Shown here in pieces: positions 8,438 through 16,119 of a stretch of DNA of 64,000 nt. Numbering within the stretch: position 1 is the first letter of the stretch; each line of letters begins with the position of its first letter. The translations under genes were made by a program, and so were the position numbers. The stretch is from Balneolaceae bacterium (GTDB lineage: Bacteria > Bacteroidota > Rhodothermia > Balneolales > Balneolaceae), in NCBI GenBank assembly GCA_017640605.1, contig JAEPQH010000001.1, positions 1 through 64,000 on the forward strand, in the 5' to 3' direction. The notes beneath the pieces are model-generated. The model was not told the DNA's origin. It searched no databases and worked only from the letters and a program-made list of their open reading frames with translations.

Positions 8438-9151
8438 GTGTCAAAAATATTAGAAGTAAAAGAGCTAAGCCGGGTTTTCAAAAGCGGATCCAGAGAGCTT
8501 ACCGTTGTAAATAACATAAGTTTTGAAATTGAAGAAGGCACCACTTGTGCCATTGTTGGACCATCAGGTAGTGGAAAAACAACTTTATTAGGTTTATGCG
8601 CCGGTTTAGACCGCCCAACTTCTGGCGTTGTAAATTTAACAGGTACCACAATAAATTCGCTTAGTGAAGATGAACGAGCACAAGTACGTAATCAACATGT
8701 TGGGTTTGTTTTTCAAACCTTTCAGCTTGTACCAACACTTACTGCTTTGGAGAATGTAATGGTGCCCTTGGAATTGCGCGGTGAGGCTACCTCAGAGGTA
8801 AAAGCTAATGCCCAAGAATTACTCACCGAAGTTGGGCTAGGTGATCGGATGGATCACTACCCTACTCAGCTTTCGGGTGGTGAACAACAACGTGTCGCTA
8901 TTGCGCGAGCCTTCATCAATCAGCCAAAAATACTATTTGCTGATGAACCTACCGGCAATCTAGACACAGAAACGGGCGAACACATTGAGGAACTCATCTT
9001 CAATCTCAATAAAAACAAACAGACCACTCTGGTAATGGTTACCCATGATATTGAGCTGGCAAACCAATGTGACCGGATTATCCGACTTAAAAATGGTAAG
9101 GTAGAAAGCGACGAACTCGTTCGCAGAACTAATGCTGAGGTAGCCGGATAA
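8438..9151 (+). CDS. ABC transporter ATPase, YbbA/LolD-type
   Basis: A 237-residue ATPase with Walker A GPSGSGKTT (41-49), Q-loop FVFQTFQLVP, signature LSGGEQ (145-150), Walker B ILFADE (165-170) and H-loop VTHD. It uses a GTG start. It belongs to the MacB/LolD/YbbA group that powers FtsX-type permeases by mechanotransmission rather than classical import. The stop codon overlaps the permease start (TAATG), so the two are translationally coupled. Divergence from tesA favours the YbbA assignment over LolD. Confidence 0.9.
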   Translation: MSKILEVKELSRVFKSGSRELTVVNNISFEIEEGTTCAIVGPSGSGKTTLLGLCAGLDRPTSGVVNLTGTTINSLSEDERAQVRNQHVGFVFQTFQLVPTLTALENVMVPLELRGEATSEVKANAQELLTEVGLGDRMDHYPTQLSGGEQQRVAIARAFINQPKILFADEPTGNLDTETGEHIEELIFNLNKNKQTTLVMVTHDIELANQCDRIIRLKNGKVESDELVRRTNAEVAG

Positions 9152-11682
9152 TGAGCTGGAACTGGATTTTTAAAATGGCGTGGAGGGATTCACGATCAAA
9201 CAGGCGAAAGCTGTTTTTATACATGGCCGCTATTATTGTAGGAGTAGCTGCACAAGTTGCCATCACTTCCTTTCGGGTAAATCTGAATGAAAGTATTGGC
9301 AATCAAGCGAAAGAATTGCTCGGTGCCGATTTAGAAGTTGATCGGTCTGCCCCATTACAACCCGAAGTACAGGCTTATCTCGATTCGCTTAGTAGCGATC
9401 AGGCACGAATGCTTTCCTTCAGTTCGATGGCCTATTTCCCGAAAAATGGAATTACCCGCTTGTCACAGATTATGGCATTGGAACCGGAGTTTCCTTACTA
9501 CGGAACCATCGAAACCAATCCATTGGAAGCTGCGAATCAATACACCTCACAATCAGGGGCTCTTATTGATCAAAGCATCCTGCAGCAGTTTGATTTGACT
9601 GTTGGAGATTCTGTAAAGATCGGTTTGGTGACATATGAGATTATTGGTGGAATCATCGACATTCCCGGCCAAAGTATGGCAAATACCTTTCTAGGACCAA
9701 GAGTGATTATTCCTTATGAAAATGTTGAAGAAACCGGTTTGTTGGAAAGGGGCAGCCGACTGGAATACACCACATTTGTTAAATACCAACCGGGAACCGA
9801 TCCTGAATTGGTGGTTGAAGATTTAGATGCCATGCGTGATTCGCTTTCGTTTGGTTTTGATGACGTCGCAGAACGACAAGATGAAGTTGGTGAAGCGATT
9901 ATCTATTTATCTAACTTTCTAAACTTGATTGGCTTTATTGCACTTCTACTTGGAGGAATAGGCGTTGCAAGTTCGATCTTTGTGTATGTGCGCCAAAAAA
10001 TTGCCACCGTTGCTGTACTCAGGTGCATGGGAGCTTCCTCCAATCAGGCATTAATGATTTATCTGATTCAAGCCACTGCCATGGGTTTTGTGGGCTCACT
10101 GCTAGGCGCTGCACTTGGAACAATCATTCAGCTTTATTTACCAGTTTTAGTACAGGATTTCATCCCGGTTGATATCGAATTGTTTATTTCATGGTCTTCT
10201 GTTGCCATTGGATTAATTACCGGTGTTGCCATTTCGGTGCTTTTTGCTTTAATCCCTTTACTCGCCGTTCGCAAAATTTCTCCCCTTTTCACTCTTCGAT
10301 CGGTACAAGTAAATTTACTCGGATTATTAAACTTGAGCACCAAAACAATACTCACAATTGTTGTCGCTCTTGGTGTCACAGGCTATGCGTGGATTATGCT
10401 TCTTGATTTACAAGCGGCAGTTTTTTTCACTCTGGGCTTGAGTATTTGTCTGCTGCTACTTGCCGGATTTGCAGTGCTGATCATGAAAGCGGCGAGGAAG
10501 TTCATCCCCTCCGGTTTGAATTACGAATGGCGCCAAGGCTTAGCTAATTTATATCGTCCCAATAATCAAACAAGTACCCTACTTCTTACTTTTGGATTGG
10601 GAGTTACTTTAATAAGTTCGCTGTATCTCACACAAGATTTACTAATTGGAACCATCGATTTTGAGGGCGAAGAAGATCTTCCGAATCTTGCTTTTTTTGA
10701 TATTCAATTCGATCAAAATGAAGGAGTTAATCAAATAATTGCTGATAACGGACTGGAAGTAATGCAAAATGTTCCGATTGTAACCATGAGATTGCAATCG
10801 TTGCAAGGACGTGAAGTGCAAGAAATCCTTAACGATACCAATCGCGTTGCAGAACGTTGGGCTTTGAATCGTGAGTATCGATCAACTTATCGCGATAGTT
10901 TAGTGGAAACCGAGACTTTACAGGAAGGTGAGTTTATAAGTGAATTCAATACTTTTGGTGAGCCGGTTCCGGTATCGGTTTCTACCGATCTTATGGGCGA
11001 TTTAGGTGTTGAAATTGGTGACACATTGGTTTGGGATGTTCAAGGTATTCCCATTGAAAGTTACATAGCCAGCACCCGCTTGGTTAACTGGCAAACCCCG
11101 CAACCTAACTTCTTTGTTGTGTTCCCTTCAGGAATTTTGGAACAAGCGCCCCAGTTTTTTGCTACAACTGTTAACACCACCAGTAAAGATATCAGCTTGA
11201 AATTACAGCGCGATATCGTTTTGGCATATCCCAATGTGTCTGCTATTGATGTCGGACAGATTGTTGGAACTCTTAGAGAGTTTTTGGATCGGGTGACTTT
11301 CGTAATTCAATTTATTGGGTTATTCAGCATAATTACCGGTTTGATAGTACTTGCCGGTTCTGCTGCAACCAGTAGATTTCAACGAATACGTGAGTCGGTT
11401 CTTTTACGAACTCTGGGAGCCAGACAACGACAGGTGGTTCGCATTCAAATTATTGAATATGCGTTTCTGGGCATAATTGCTGCCTTTATTGGCCTTTTGT
11501 TATCGCTTGGAAGTACAGCACTTATTGGTTACTTCTATTTTGATATCGAGTTTGTACCAAATTTTACCATTCTCGCAATCGAAGTAGTGATATTGATCGG
11601 GCTTGTACTTTTTATTGGTTTGATGAATACCCGAGGCATTCATTCTAAACCACCGCTAGAAATTCTTCGCCAGGAAGCATAG
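9151..11682 (+). CDS. YbbP-like FtsX-family ABC permease
   Basis: An 843-residue permease with two FtsX-type membrane blocks: one N-terminal TM (about 20-40), a large periplasmic domain, TMs around 255-380, a second pair near 400-450, another periplasmic domain, and three C-terminal TMs (about 710-835). The repeated LRCMGASSNQ and LRTLGARQRQ motifs are the coupling-helix segments of FtsX proteins. The 10-TM, roughly 800-residue layout is that of YbbP. It partners with the ATPase immediately upstream. Function in the family is poorly defined (envelope lipid or toxin export has been suggested). Confidence 0.88.
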   Translation: MSWNWIFKMAWRDSRSNRRKLFLYMAAIIVGVAAQVAITSFRVNLNESIGNQAKELLGADLEVDRSAPLQPEVQAYLDSLSSDQARMLSFSSMAYFPKNGITRLSQIMALEPEFPYYGTIETNPLEAANQYTSQSGALIDQSILQQFDLTVGDSVKIGLVTYEIIGGIIDIPGQSMANTFLGPRVIIPYENVEETGLLERGSRLEYTTFVKYQPGTDPELVVEDLDAMRDSLSFGFDDVAERQDEVGEAIIYLSNFLNLIGFIALLLGGIGVASSIFVYVRQKIATVAVLRCMGASSNQALMIYLIQATAMGFVGSLLGAALGTIIQLYLPVLVQDFIPVDIELFISWSSVAIGLITGVAISVLFALIPLLAVRKISPLFTLRSVQVNLLGLLNLSTKTILTIVVALGVTGYAWIMLLDLQAAVFFTLGLSICLLLLAGFAVLIMKAARKFIPSGLNYEWRQGLANLYRPNNQTSTLLLTFGLGVTLISSLYLTQDLLIGTIDFEGEEDLPNLAFFDIQFDQNEGVNQIIADNGLEVMQNVPIVTMRLQSLQGREVQEILNDTNRVAERWALNREYRSTYRDSLVETETLQEGEFISEFNTFGEPVPVSVSTDLMGDLGVEIGDTLVWDVQGIPIESYIASTRLVNWQTPQPNFFVVFPSGILEQAPQFFATTVNTTSKDISLKLQRDIVLAYPNVSAIDVGQIVGTLREFLDRVTFVIQFIGLFSIITGLIVLAGSAATSRFQRIRESVLLRTLGARQRQVVRIQIIEYAFLGIIAAFIGLLLSLGSTALIGYFYFDIEFVPNFTILAIEVVILIGLVLFIGLMNTRGIHSKPPLEILRQEA

Positions 11683-11692
11683 AGCCTCTCGA

Positions 11693-11739
11693 ATGCATGA
11701 TCCCGAATTGTTCGGGATCTGGCAGGTTGATGCATAGTC
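11693..11739. repeat. Inverted repeat after ybbP
   Basis: GATCCCGAA (11699-11707) and TTCGGGATC (11711-11719) form a perfect 9-bp stem with a 3-base loop, flanked by ATGCAT on both sides. No T-run follows, so a classical terminator is doubtful; it may be an intergenic hairpin or a repeat remnant. Confidence 0.55.
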
Positions 11740-11779
11740 AGCTTTTGTCATAACCCATTAATTATAAATTAATACAATC

Positions 11780-12451
11780 ATGACACGACTAATATCCACA
11801 TTTATTTTAATCATAGCTTTTATTTCTGCAGGCTGCGATAGTATCAGTAAAACTGCAAAAGGAACCGTTATAGGCTCAGGTGCTGGTGCACTGGCCGGGG
11901 CAATAATTGGTAAAGCAGCAGGAAATTCAACGACGGGAGCCATTGTAGGTGCCGCAGTAGGAGGAGCTTCCGGTGCTGCTATCGGAAACTATATGGATAA
12001 ACAATCCAGAGAACTGGAAGAAGATCTAGATAATGCAACCGTAGAACGAGTTGGAGAAGGTATCAAAGTTACTTTTGATTCCGGCATTCTTTTTGAATTG
12101 AACTCTTCAGATCTTAGTGAGGAATCAAGAGAAGAAATAGCTGAATTATCTGAAGTGCTAAAAAAGTACGAAGACACGAATATTATGTTCGCCGGCTATA
12201 CCGATTCAAGTGGTCCCGAAGACTATAATCAGGAATTATCGGAAGAACGAGCGAAATCGGTTGCAGAATATGCCGCTTTTGTTGGTGTTGACCCTGAACG
12301 AATGACCATAACAGGTTACGGTGAAAGCGACCCGGTAGCAAGTAACGAAACTACTGAAGGTCGCCAACAAAACCGACGTGTTGAGATAGCCATTTGGGCC
12401 AATGACGAGCTTAAAGAAGCTGCTGAAGATGGTGCGATCGACGCTGACTAA
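11780..12451 (+). CDS. OmpA-family lipoprotein with glycine zipper (YiaD-like)
   Basis: A 223-residue lipoprotein (ISAGC, Cys19). A glycine-zipper region spans about 27-68 (GSGAGALAGAIIG, then GAAVGGASGAAIG). A peptidoglycan-binding OmpA C-terminal domain covers about 95-205, with the helix FAGYTDSSGPEDYNQELSEERA and the terminal arginine motif GRQQNRRVEIAI. The family anchors the outer membrane to peptidoglycan. The acidic tail EDGAIDAD is unremarkable. It stands alone between ybbP and a strong hairpin. Confidence 0.92.
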   Translation: MTRLISTFILIIAFISAGCDSISKTAKGTVIGSGAGALAGAIIGKAAGNSTTGAIVGAAVGGASGAAIGNYMDKQSRELEEDLDNATVERVGEGIKVTFDSGILFELNSSDLSEESREEIAELSEVLKKYEDTNIMFAGYTDSSGPEDYNQELSEERAKSVAEYAAFVGVDPERMTITGYGESDPVASNETTEGRQQNRRVEIAIWANDELKEAAEDGAIDAD

Positions 12452-12467
12452 TTCAATGCACATAAAA

Positions 12468-12499
12468 AAGAGGAGACTACTCTCAAATAGTCTCCTCTT
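12468..12499. terminator. Convergent (bidirectional) terminator
   Basis: AAGAGGAGACTA (12468-12479) and TAGTCTCCTCTT (12488-12499) form a perfect 12-bp stem around an 8-base loop. A-tract on the plus strand before the stem gives a T-tract for minus-strand transcripts. It lies between convergent genes (OmpA lipoprotein and FadL-like barrel). Confidence 0.85.
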
Positions 12500-12534
12500 A
12501 ACTAACTACGGAGGATAGTTGGGTTTTATGATGA

Positions 12535-14070
12535 TCAGAATCGAAATTTAAAACCAACTAATACATTAAGTTGTGAAATATCTTCCGAGATAGACTCGCT
12601 TCTCACTTGACCAGCCACATCGTCAAAATACTCATACACAATAGAACGGTCATTCCATCTCGAATATTGCGAGGTTACATCTAAATAAATATTGGTAGAT
12701 AGTGGTATTCCTATCCCACCGGAGAAAATGGATCGGTCTGCATCATAGATGTTACTTTTACCAGGCAAATAGGCAACTCCGGCTCGTAATTCGTAACCGT
12801 TTTTTGTTAGATACTTTATTCCCCCTTTCAAGTTTGTAACGTTATTGTAATCGATTGCAATCTGATTATTTATAACATTTTCATCGTCTCTAAGAGCACT
12901 GATCTCTTCAAAGCTTAAGTCGGCATCTGATGTTAAGGTCAATTCTGTGCTCGAATAATCAATCAATTCAACCGACCCAGAAAAGGTGAAACCGTAGATA
13001 TCATCAAGAGCGATACCGAGATTTAATTGAGCAGGTCGACGTACTTCGTAGGTGAAATCGCCCTCGAAATCATCTTCGCTCGTTGAATTATCATCAAAAG
13101 TAGTTCTGATTCGTGCATAGTAATCTTCCGTGATAAAGTATTTATTTGCAAAGGCATAACTAACTCCAACATTAAAATTTGGAAGAACTTTGTACAATCC
13201 CCCTACTCTAATGCTGGTACCAAGTACATCCGAATCGATATCATCGGTAAGAAGAACTGAATGGATATCGGTTCCATTTTGCCCATTTTCGTCGGCAAAA
13301 AGAAAATCACCATTGTAGGCATCTTCTGAGTCGAGCTCAAAGAAATTACGCGTATAATTATGTGTACCACTCACTACTGCTACCGATGCTCCCAAAAAAA
13401 GATTTTGTTGAAATTCGGTAGCCGCAAAAAGTGATAATTCTCCGATGCTGCTGGTTTGAATCACTTCCACATCCTGATAGATACCGGGAAATGTACCCGG
13501 TTCGAAACCAATTCTGAAAATTGACTCTAGCTGAGTTTGCTGAACATCAGCATAATCGATGGCGTACGTTTCGAATGCAATATCATTATAAGAGCTACCG
13601 CTTTGTTTAAATACATCTGTAATCGTGCTTGTGGAATTCTGTGCGGCAAGTAAATTATTACGATTAATTGAATTGTTAACAGTATATCCACCACCAAAAA
13701 CGAGACTCCCTTGATCGGTTGGCGCTGAATAGATCAAACCGATGTTGCTAAACCTTCCGAGTTGCCGATCGATGGTTGATGAAACATTCTTAAATGTATT
13801 CGTGTTTTCGGCATGATTTGATAAGTATCCAATCGAGAAATACGTATCAGTTATAAGAGCTACACTAGCGGGGTTGTCTATAAATGAACCGAATCCATTC
13901 GCAATTGCAACAGAAGGGAGTATAGTAGAATGGGCATCTCCATTCTGATTATTTTGAACGAATTGCTGAGCTAAGGTTGAATATGTTATTTGATTAGCAC
14001 CGTCTTGGGCAATAACGGATTGAGTTAGAAACAATCCTCCCAATACAAGGCTAAATAACCGTGTTTTCAT
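12535..14070 (-). CDS. FadL/OmpP1-like outer-membrane barrel protein
   Basis: A 511-residue protein with a signal peptide (cleavage after SVIA, residue 21). The early segment NPASVALITDTYFSIGY resembles the N-terminal hatch of OmpP1/FadL-type proteins, which move hydrophobic compounds across the outer membrane. Regularly alternating aromatic strands follow to a terminal LVGFKFRF, a typical barrel C-terminus ending in Phe. It is preceded 24 bases upstream by the Arg/Ser-rich lipoprotein gene, so co-transcription is likely. Ligand unknown; the FadL link is by pattern and moderate. Confidence 0.6.
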   Translation of the reverse strand: MKTRLFSLVLGGLFLTQSVIAQDGANQITYSTLAQQFVQNNQNGDAHSTILPSVAIANGFGSFIDNPASVALITDTYFSIGYLSNHAENTNTFKNVSSTIDRQLGRFSNIGLIYSAPTDQGSLVFGGGYTVNNSINRNNLLAAQNSTSTITDVFKQSGSSYNDIAFETYAIDYADVQQTQLESIFRIGFEPGTFPGIYQDVEVIQTSSIGELSLFAATEFQQNLFLGASVAVVSGTHNYTRNFFELDSEDAYNGDFLFADENGQNGTDIHSVLLTDDIDSDVLGTSIRVGGLYKVLPNFNVGVSYAFANKYFITEDYYARIRTTFDDNSTSEDDFEGDFTYEVRRPAQLNLGIALDDIYGFTFSGSVELIDYSSTELTLTSDADLSFEEISALRDDENVINNQIAIDYNNVTNLKGGIKYLTKNGYELRAGVAYLPGKSNIYDADRSIFSGGIGIPLSTNIYLDVTSQYSRWNDRSIVYEYFDDVAGQVRSESISEDISQLNVLVGFKFRF

Positions 14071-14094
14071 TTTCTCTGATGATTAAATAGTGAT

Positions 14095-15393
14095 TTAGTT
14101 ATTTCCGCTGCGCTTTTTTCTGGTAGTAGATGAGCTAGTTCCTGAAGATCTGCTTCTGCTACTTGAACCGGAACTTCTTACTCCGGAGCTACGGCTGCTA
14201 CCACTTGAACTTCTTACAGATCGATTATTTCCACCAGAGCGACTAGTGGAACGAACTCCTGAGGATCGATTGGTATTTGATGAACCACTACGAACTGCGG
14301 AGGAGTTTCTACTTCCTCTCGAGTTGTTGGTAACTCCAGAGCTTCTGGTTCGCCCGGTGGTTGTTCTGGTAACATCTTGTCTACGAGTTCGATTGGTTTT
14401 CACCGTCGAACTAGCATCTTTTGTACGGCTTCTACCAACAATTCCACTACTTCTACTGGTTGATGAATTTGTACTACCAGTATATCGAATCCGCGTAGTT
14501 TCAGAGCCTCTTGTTCTGTTTGTATTTGTTATTCCGGAAGTTCGTGTTCTTCCGATTGTCTTGGATCTGATTGAGTTGTCTCCAGTTCGAGATCGGGTTA
14601 CGGAGGCATCGTTACCGCCATTTCCTCGACTTACAAGTCCTGTACTTCTTGGACCATCATAAATTCGTCCACTTCTTGATCTGTTTACTTCTTTATGGTA
14701 ATCGTTATAGAATACTACATAATTTCTGTAAGGTCGGTGATGATAACCCCATCCGCCGTAAAAGAAAGGATCGTAGAATGGATCGTAAAAAGGATCATCA
14801 AAAAATACCCAGCCTCCATAAGGATAGCGGTACCCTGCCCAATTAAAGCGGTGATAGTAATCGAAATAATAGTATGGGTAATAGCTAAAGGCTAAATGAT
14901 TTCTCCAAGAAAAATGAAATGAAGAACGAAAATACCCGCGCCGGGTAAGACTTCTTAAACTGTAGAAATGGGCGTCCCAATATCGGTGAGTAGCATCCTC
15001 ATAACCTTCGTCGTATCCATCTTCGCGACCTTCAGAGTATCCATCACTAAAACCTTCATCATACCCGTTCCAATAAAGGCGATCAGCGTAGTTATCTTCA
15101 TACCACTGCGCAGTTTCGTAATCTTTGTAGTAGATTTCACCGATTTCTACTTTATCAGTCTCTTCTTCTTTTAATTCAGATACAATTGCGGTAGAGTTGC
15201 TTGAGTAATCAGTAGATCCACCCTTTGCTTTTCGAGTCTCATTGTCGCTATTCCAGGAATAGTATTCACTTTGGATGCCTCTATTACTTGCACGTTCCGA
15301 ATAATCCAAACTTTGTAGCTGTGTATAACAACCCGACAGTAAAAAAGAACTGACTATTAGACTTATTGTTGGTAAAAATCCTGGTTTGCTCAT
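14095..15393 (-). CDS. Arg/Ser/Thr-rich low-complexity lipoprotein of unknown function
   Basis: The start is taken at ATG 15393 because GGAG lies six bases upstream; a GTG at 15405 is in frame but falls over this site. The 432-residue product has a lipobox (LLSGC), an acidic segment with repeated Asp-Gly-Tyr/Glu-Gly-Tyr (about residues 125-145), a Tyr/Phe/Trp-rich block (about 150-230), then nearly 200 residues rich in Arg, Ser, Thr, Gly and Asn (RSSGVRSSG-like). I recognise no domain. The tail is basic and probably disordered, possibly binding polyanions such as nucleic acid or polysaccharide (inference only). Confidence 0.7.
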   Translation of the reverse strand: MSKPGFLPTISLIVSSFLLSGCYTQLQSLDYSERASNRGIQSEYYSWNSDNETRKAKGGSTDYSSNSTAIVSELKEEETDKVEIGEIYYKDYETAQWYEDNYADRLYWNGYDEGFSDGYSEGREDGYDEGYEDATHRYWDAHFYSLRSLTRRGYFRSSFHFSWRNHLAFSYYPYYYFDYYHRFNWAGYRYPYGGWVFFDDPFYDPFYDPFFYGGWGYHHRPYRNYVVFYNDYHKEVNRSRSGRIYDGPRSTGLVSRGNGGNDASVTRSRTGDNSIRSKTIGRTRTSGITNTNRTRGSETTRIRYTGSTNSSTSRSSGIVGRSRTKDASSTVKTNRTRRQDVTRTTTGRTRSSGVTNNSRGSRNSSAVRSGSSNTNRSSGVRSTSRSGGNNRSVRSSSGSSRSSGVRSSGSSSRSRSSGTSSSTTRKKRSGNN

Positions 15394-15446
15394 CTCATTC
15401 TCCACTAGGTGTTAGAAATCTGATATGAAAATGAAAATATTCAACT

Positions 15447-15471
15447 AACATTGTTATCACATGATAATGTT
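15447..15471. promoter_or_regulatory. Inverted repeat upstream of the Arg/Ser-rich lipoprotein gene
   Basis: TTATCA (15454-15459) and TGATAA (15462-15467) form a perfect core, extended by AACATT on the left and TGTT on the right. It sits between the response-regulator stop and the lipoprotein start, so it may be an operator for the lipoprotein gene or a weak hairpin of the two-component transcript. Confidence 0.35.
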
Positions 15472-15477
15472 AGCACT

Positions 15478-16110
15478 TTAAATTTCGCCGCGTAACGACT
15501 TTGCAATTACCTCAGCTTTAGAGTTAACATGCAATTTTTTGTAGATGTTTCTGATGTGTGCCCGTACCGTATCGATAGATATATCAAACCGATCGGCAAT
15601 CATTTTATAACTCAGTCCATCTACCAAGCCATTTACAATATCTTGCTCTCTGGATGTGAGCATAGAGTTTTCGTTTTTCTTTGGTGCCTGATCATTGAAA
15701 TGAGTGATTACTTTACGTGCAATCTGTGGCGACATTGGAGCCCCACCTTTCAACAGATTTTCTATCGACTCTTTAATTTCCGGCAAGGAAGTGTGTTTGA
15801 GTAAGTATCCCGAGGCTCCGGCTTTTAGGGAATCAAATATTTTATGCGAATCGTGATAAACTGTAAGCATGATAATGTCGATATCGGGATATTTCGATTT
15901 GATTACTTCCATCCCTTTTATCCCGGACATCCCCGGCAATTGAATATCCATTAACAAAACATCAGGATGTTGATGTTCTTCCAAAAACTCCAGCATTTCC
16001 TCAACCGTATCGGTTGCTACGGGGCATTGCATTCCTTCTTGCATATCGAGATAGCGTTGTATTAAATCCCGAATTTTTTTGTTGTCTTCTACTATTCCTA
16101 CAATTGCCAT
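15478..16110 (-). CDS. NarL/FixJ-type response regulator
   Basis: A 210-residue regulator. Receiver domain 1-125 with acidic pocket EDN (8-10), phosphoacceptor Asp55 in LLMDIQLPG and a conserved Lys in GYLLKHT. A LuxR-type helix-turn-helix occupies about 145-205 (LTSREQDIVNGLVDGLSYKMIA, then the recognition segment TVRAHIRNIYKKL). It begins 9 bases after the sensor kinase gene and is its evident partner. Target genes are unknown; the neighbouring lipoprotein and FadL-like genes downstream on the same strand are candidates. Confidence 0.93.
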   Translation of the reverse strand: MAIVGIVEDNKKIRDLIQRYLDMQEGMQCPVATDTVEEMLEFLEEHQHPDVLLMDIQLPGMSGIKGMEVIKSKYPDIDIIMLTVYHDSHKIFDSLKAGASGYLLKHTSLPEIKESIENLLKGGAPMSPQIARKVITHFNDQAPKKNENSMLTSREQDIVNGLVDGLSYKMIADRFDISIDTVRAHIRNIYKKLHVNSKAEVIAKSLRGEI

Positions 16111-16119
16111 AACTGTTCC

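Noticed and set aside
11699-11719. Terminator after ybbP
   Set aside because: The 9-bp hairpin lacks a following T-tract on either strand, so it is listed as a repeat only.
14246-14895. Plus-strand frames (138, 91 and 66 codons) across the Arg/Ser-rich gene
   Set aside because: They mirror the low-complexity codons of the minus-strand lipoprotein, which has a lipobox and Shine-Dalgarno; no independent gene signals.
15454-15467. NarL-type operator for the response regulator
   Set aside because: The core TTATCA/TGATAA does not match NarL heptamers, and its position could as well be a weak terminator; kept only as an unnamed inverted repeat.
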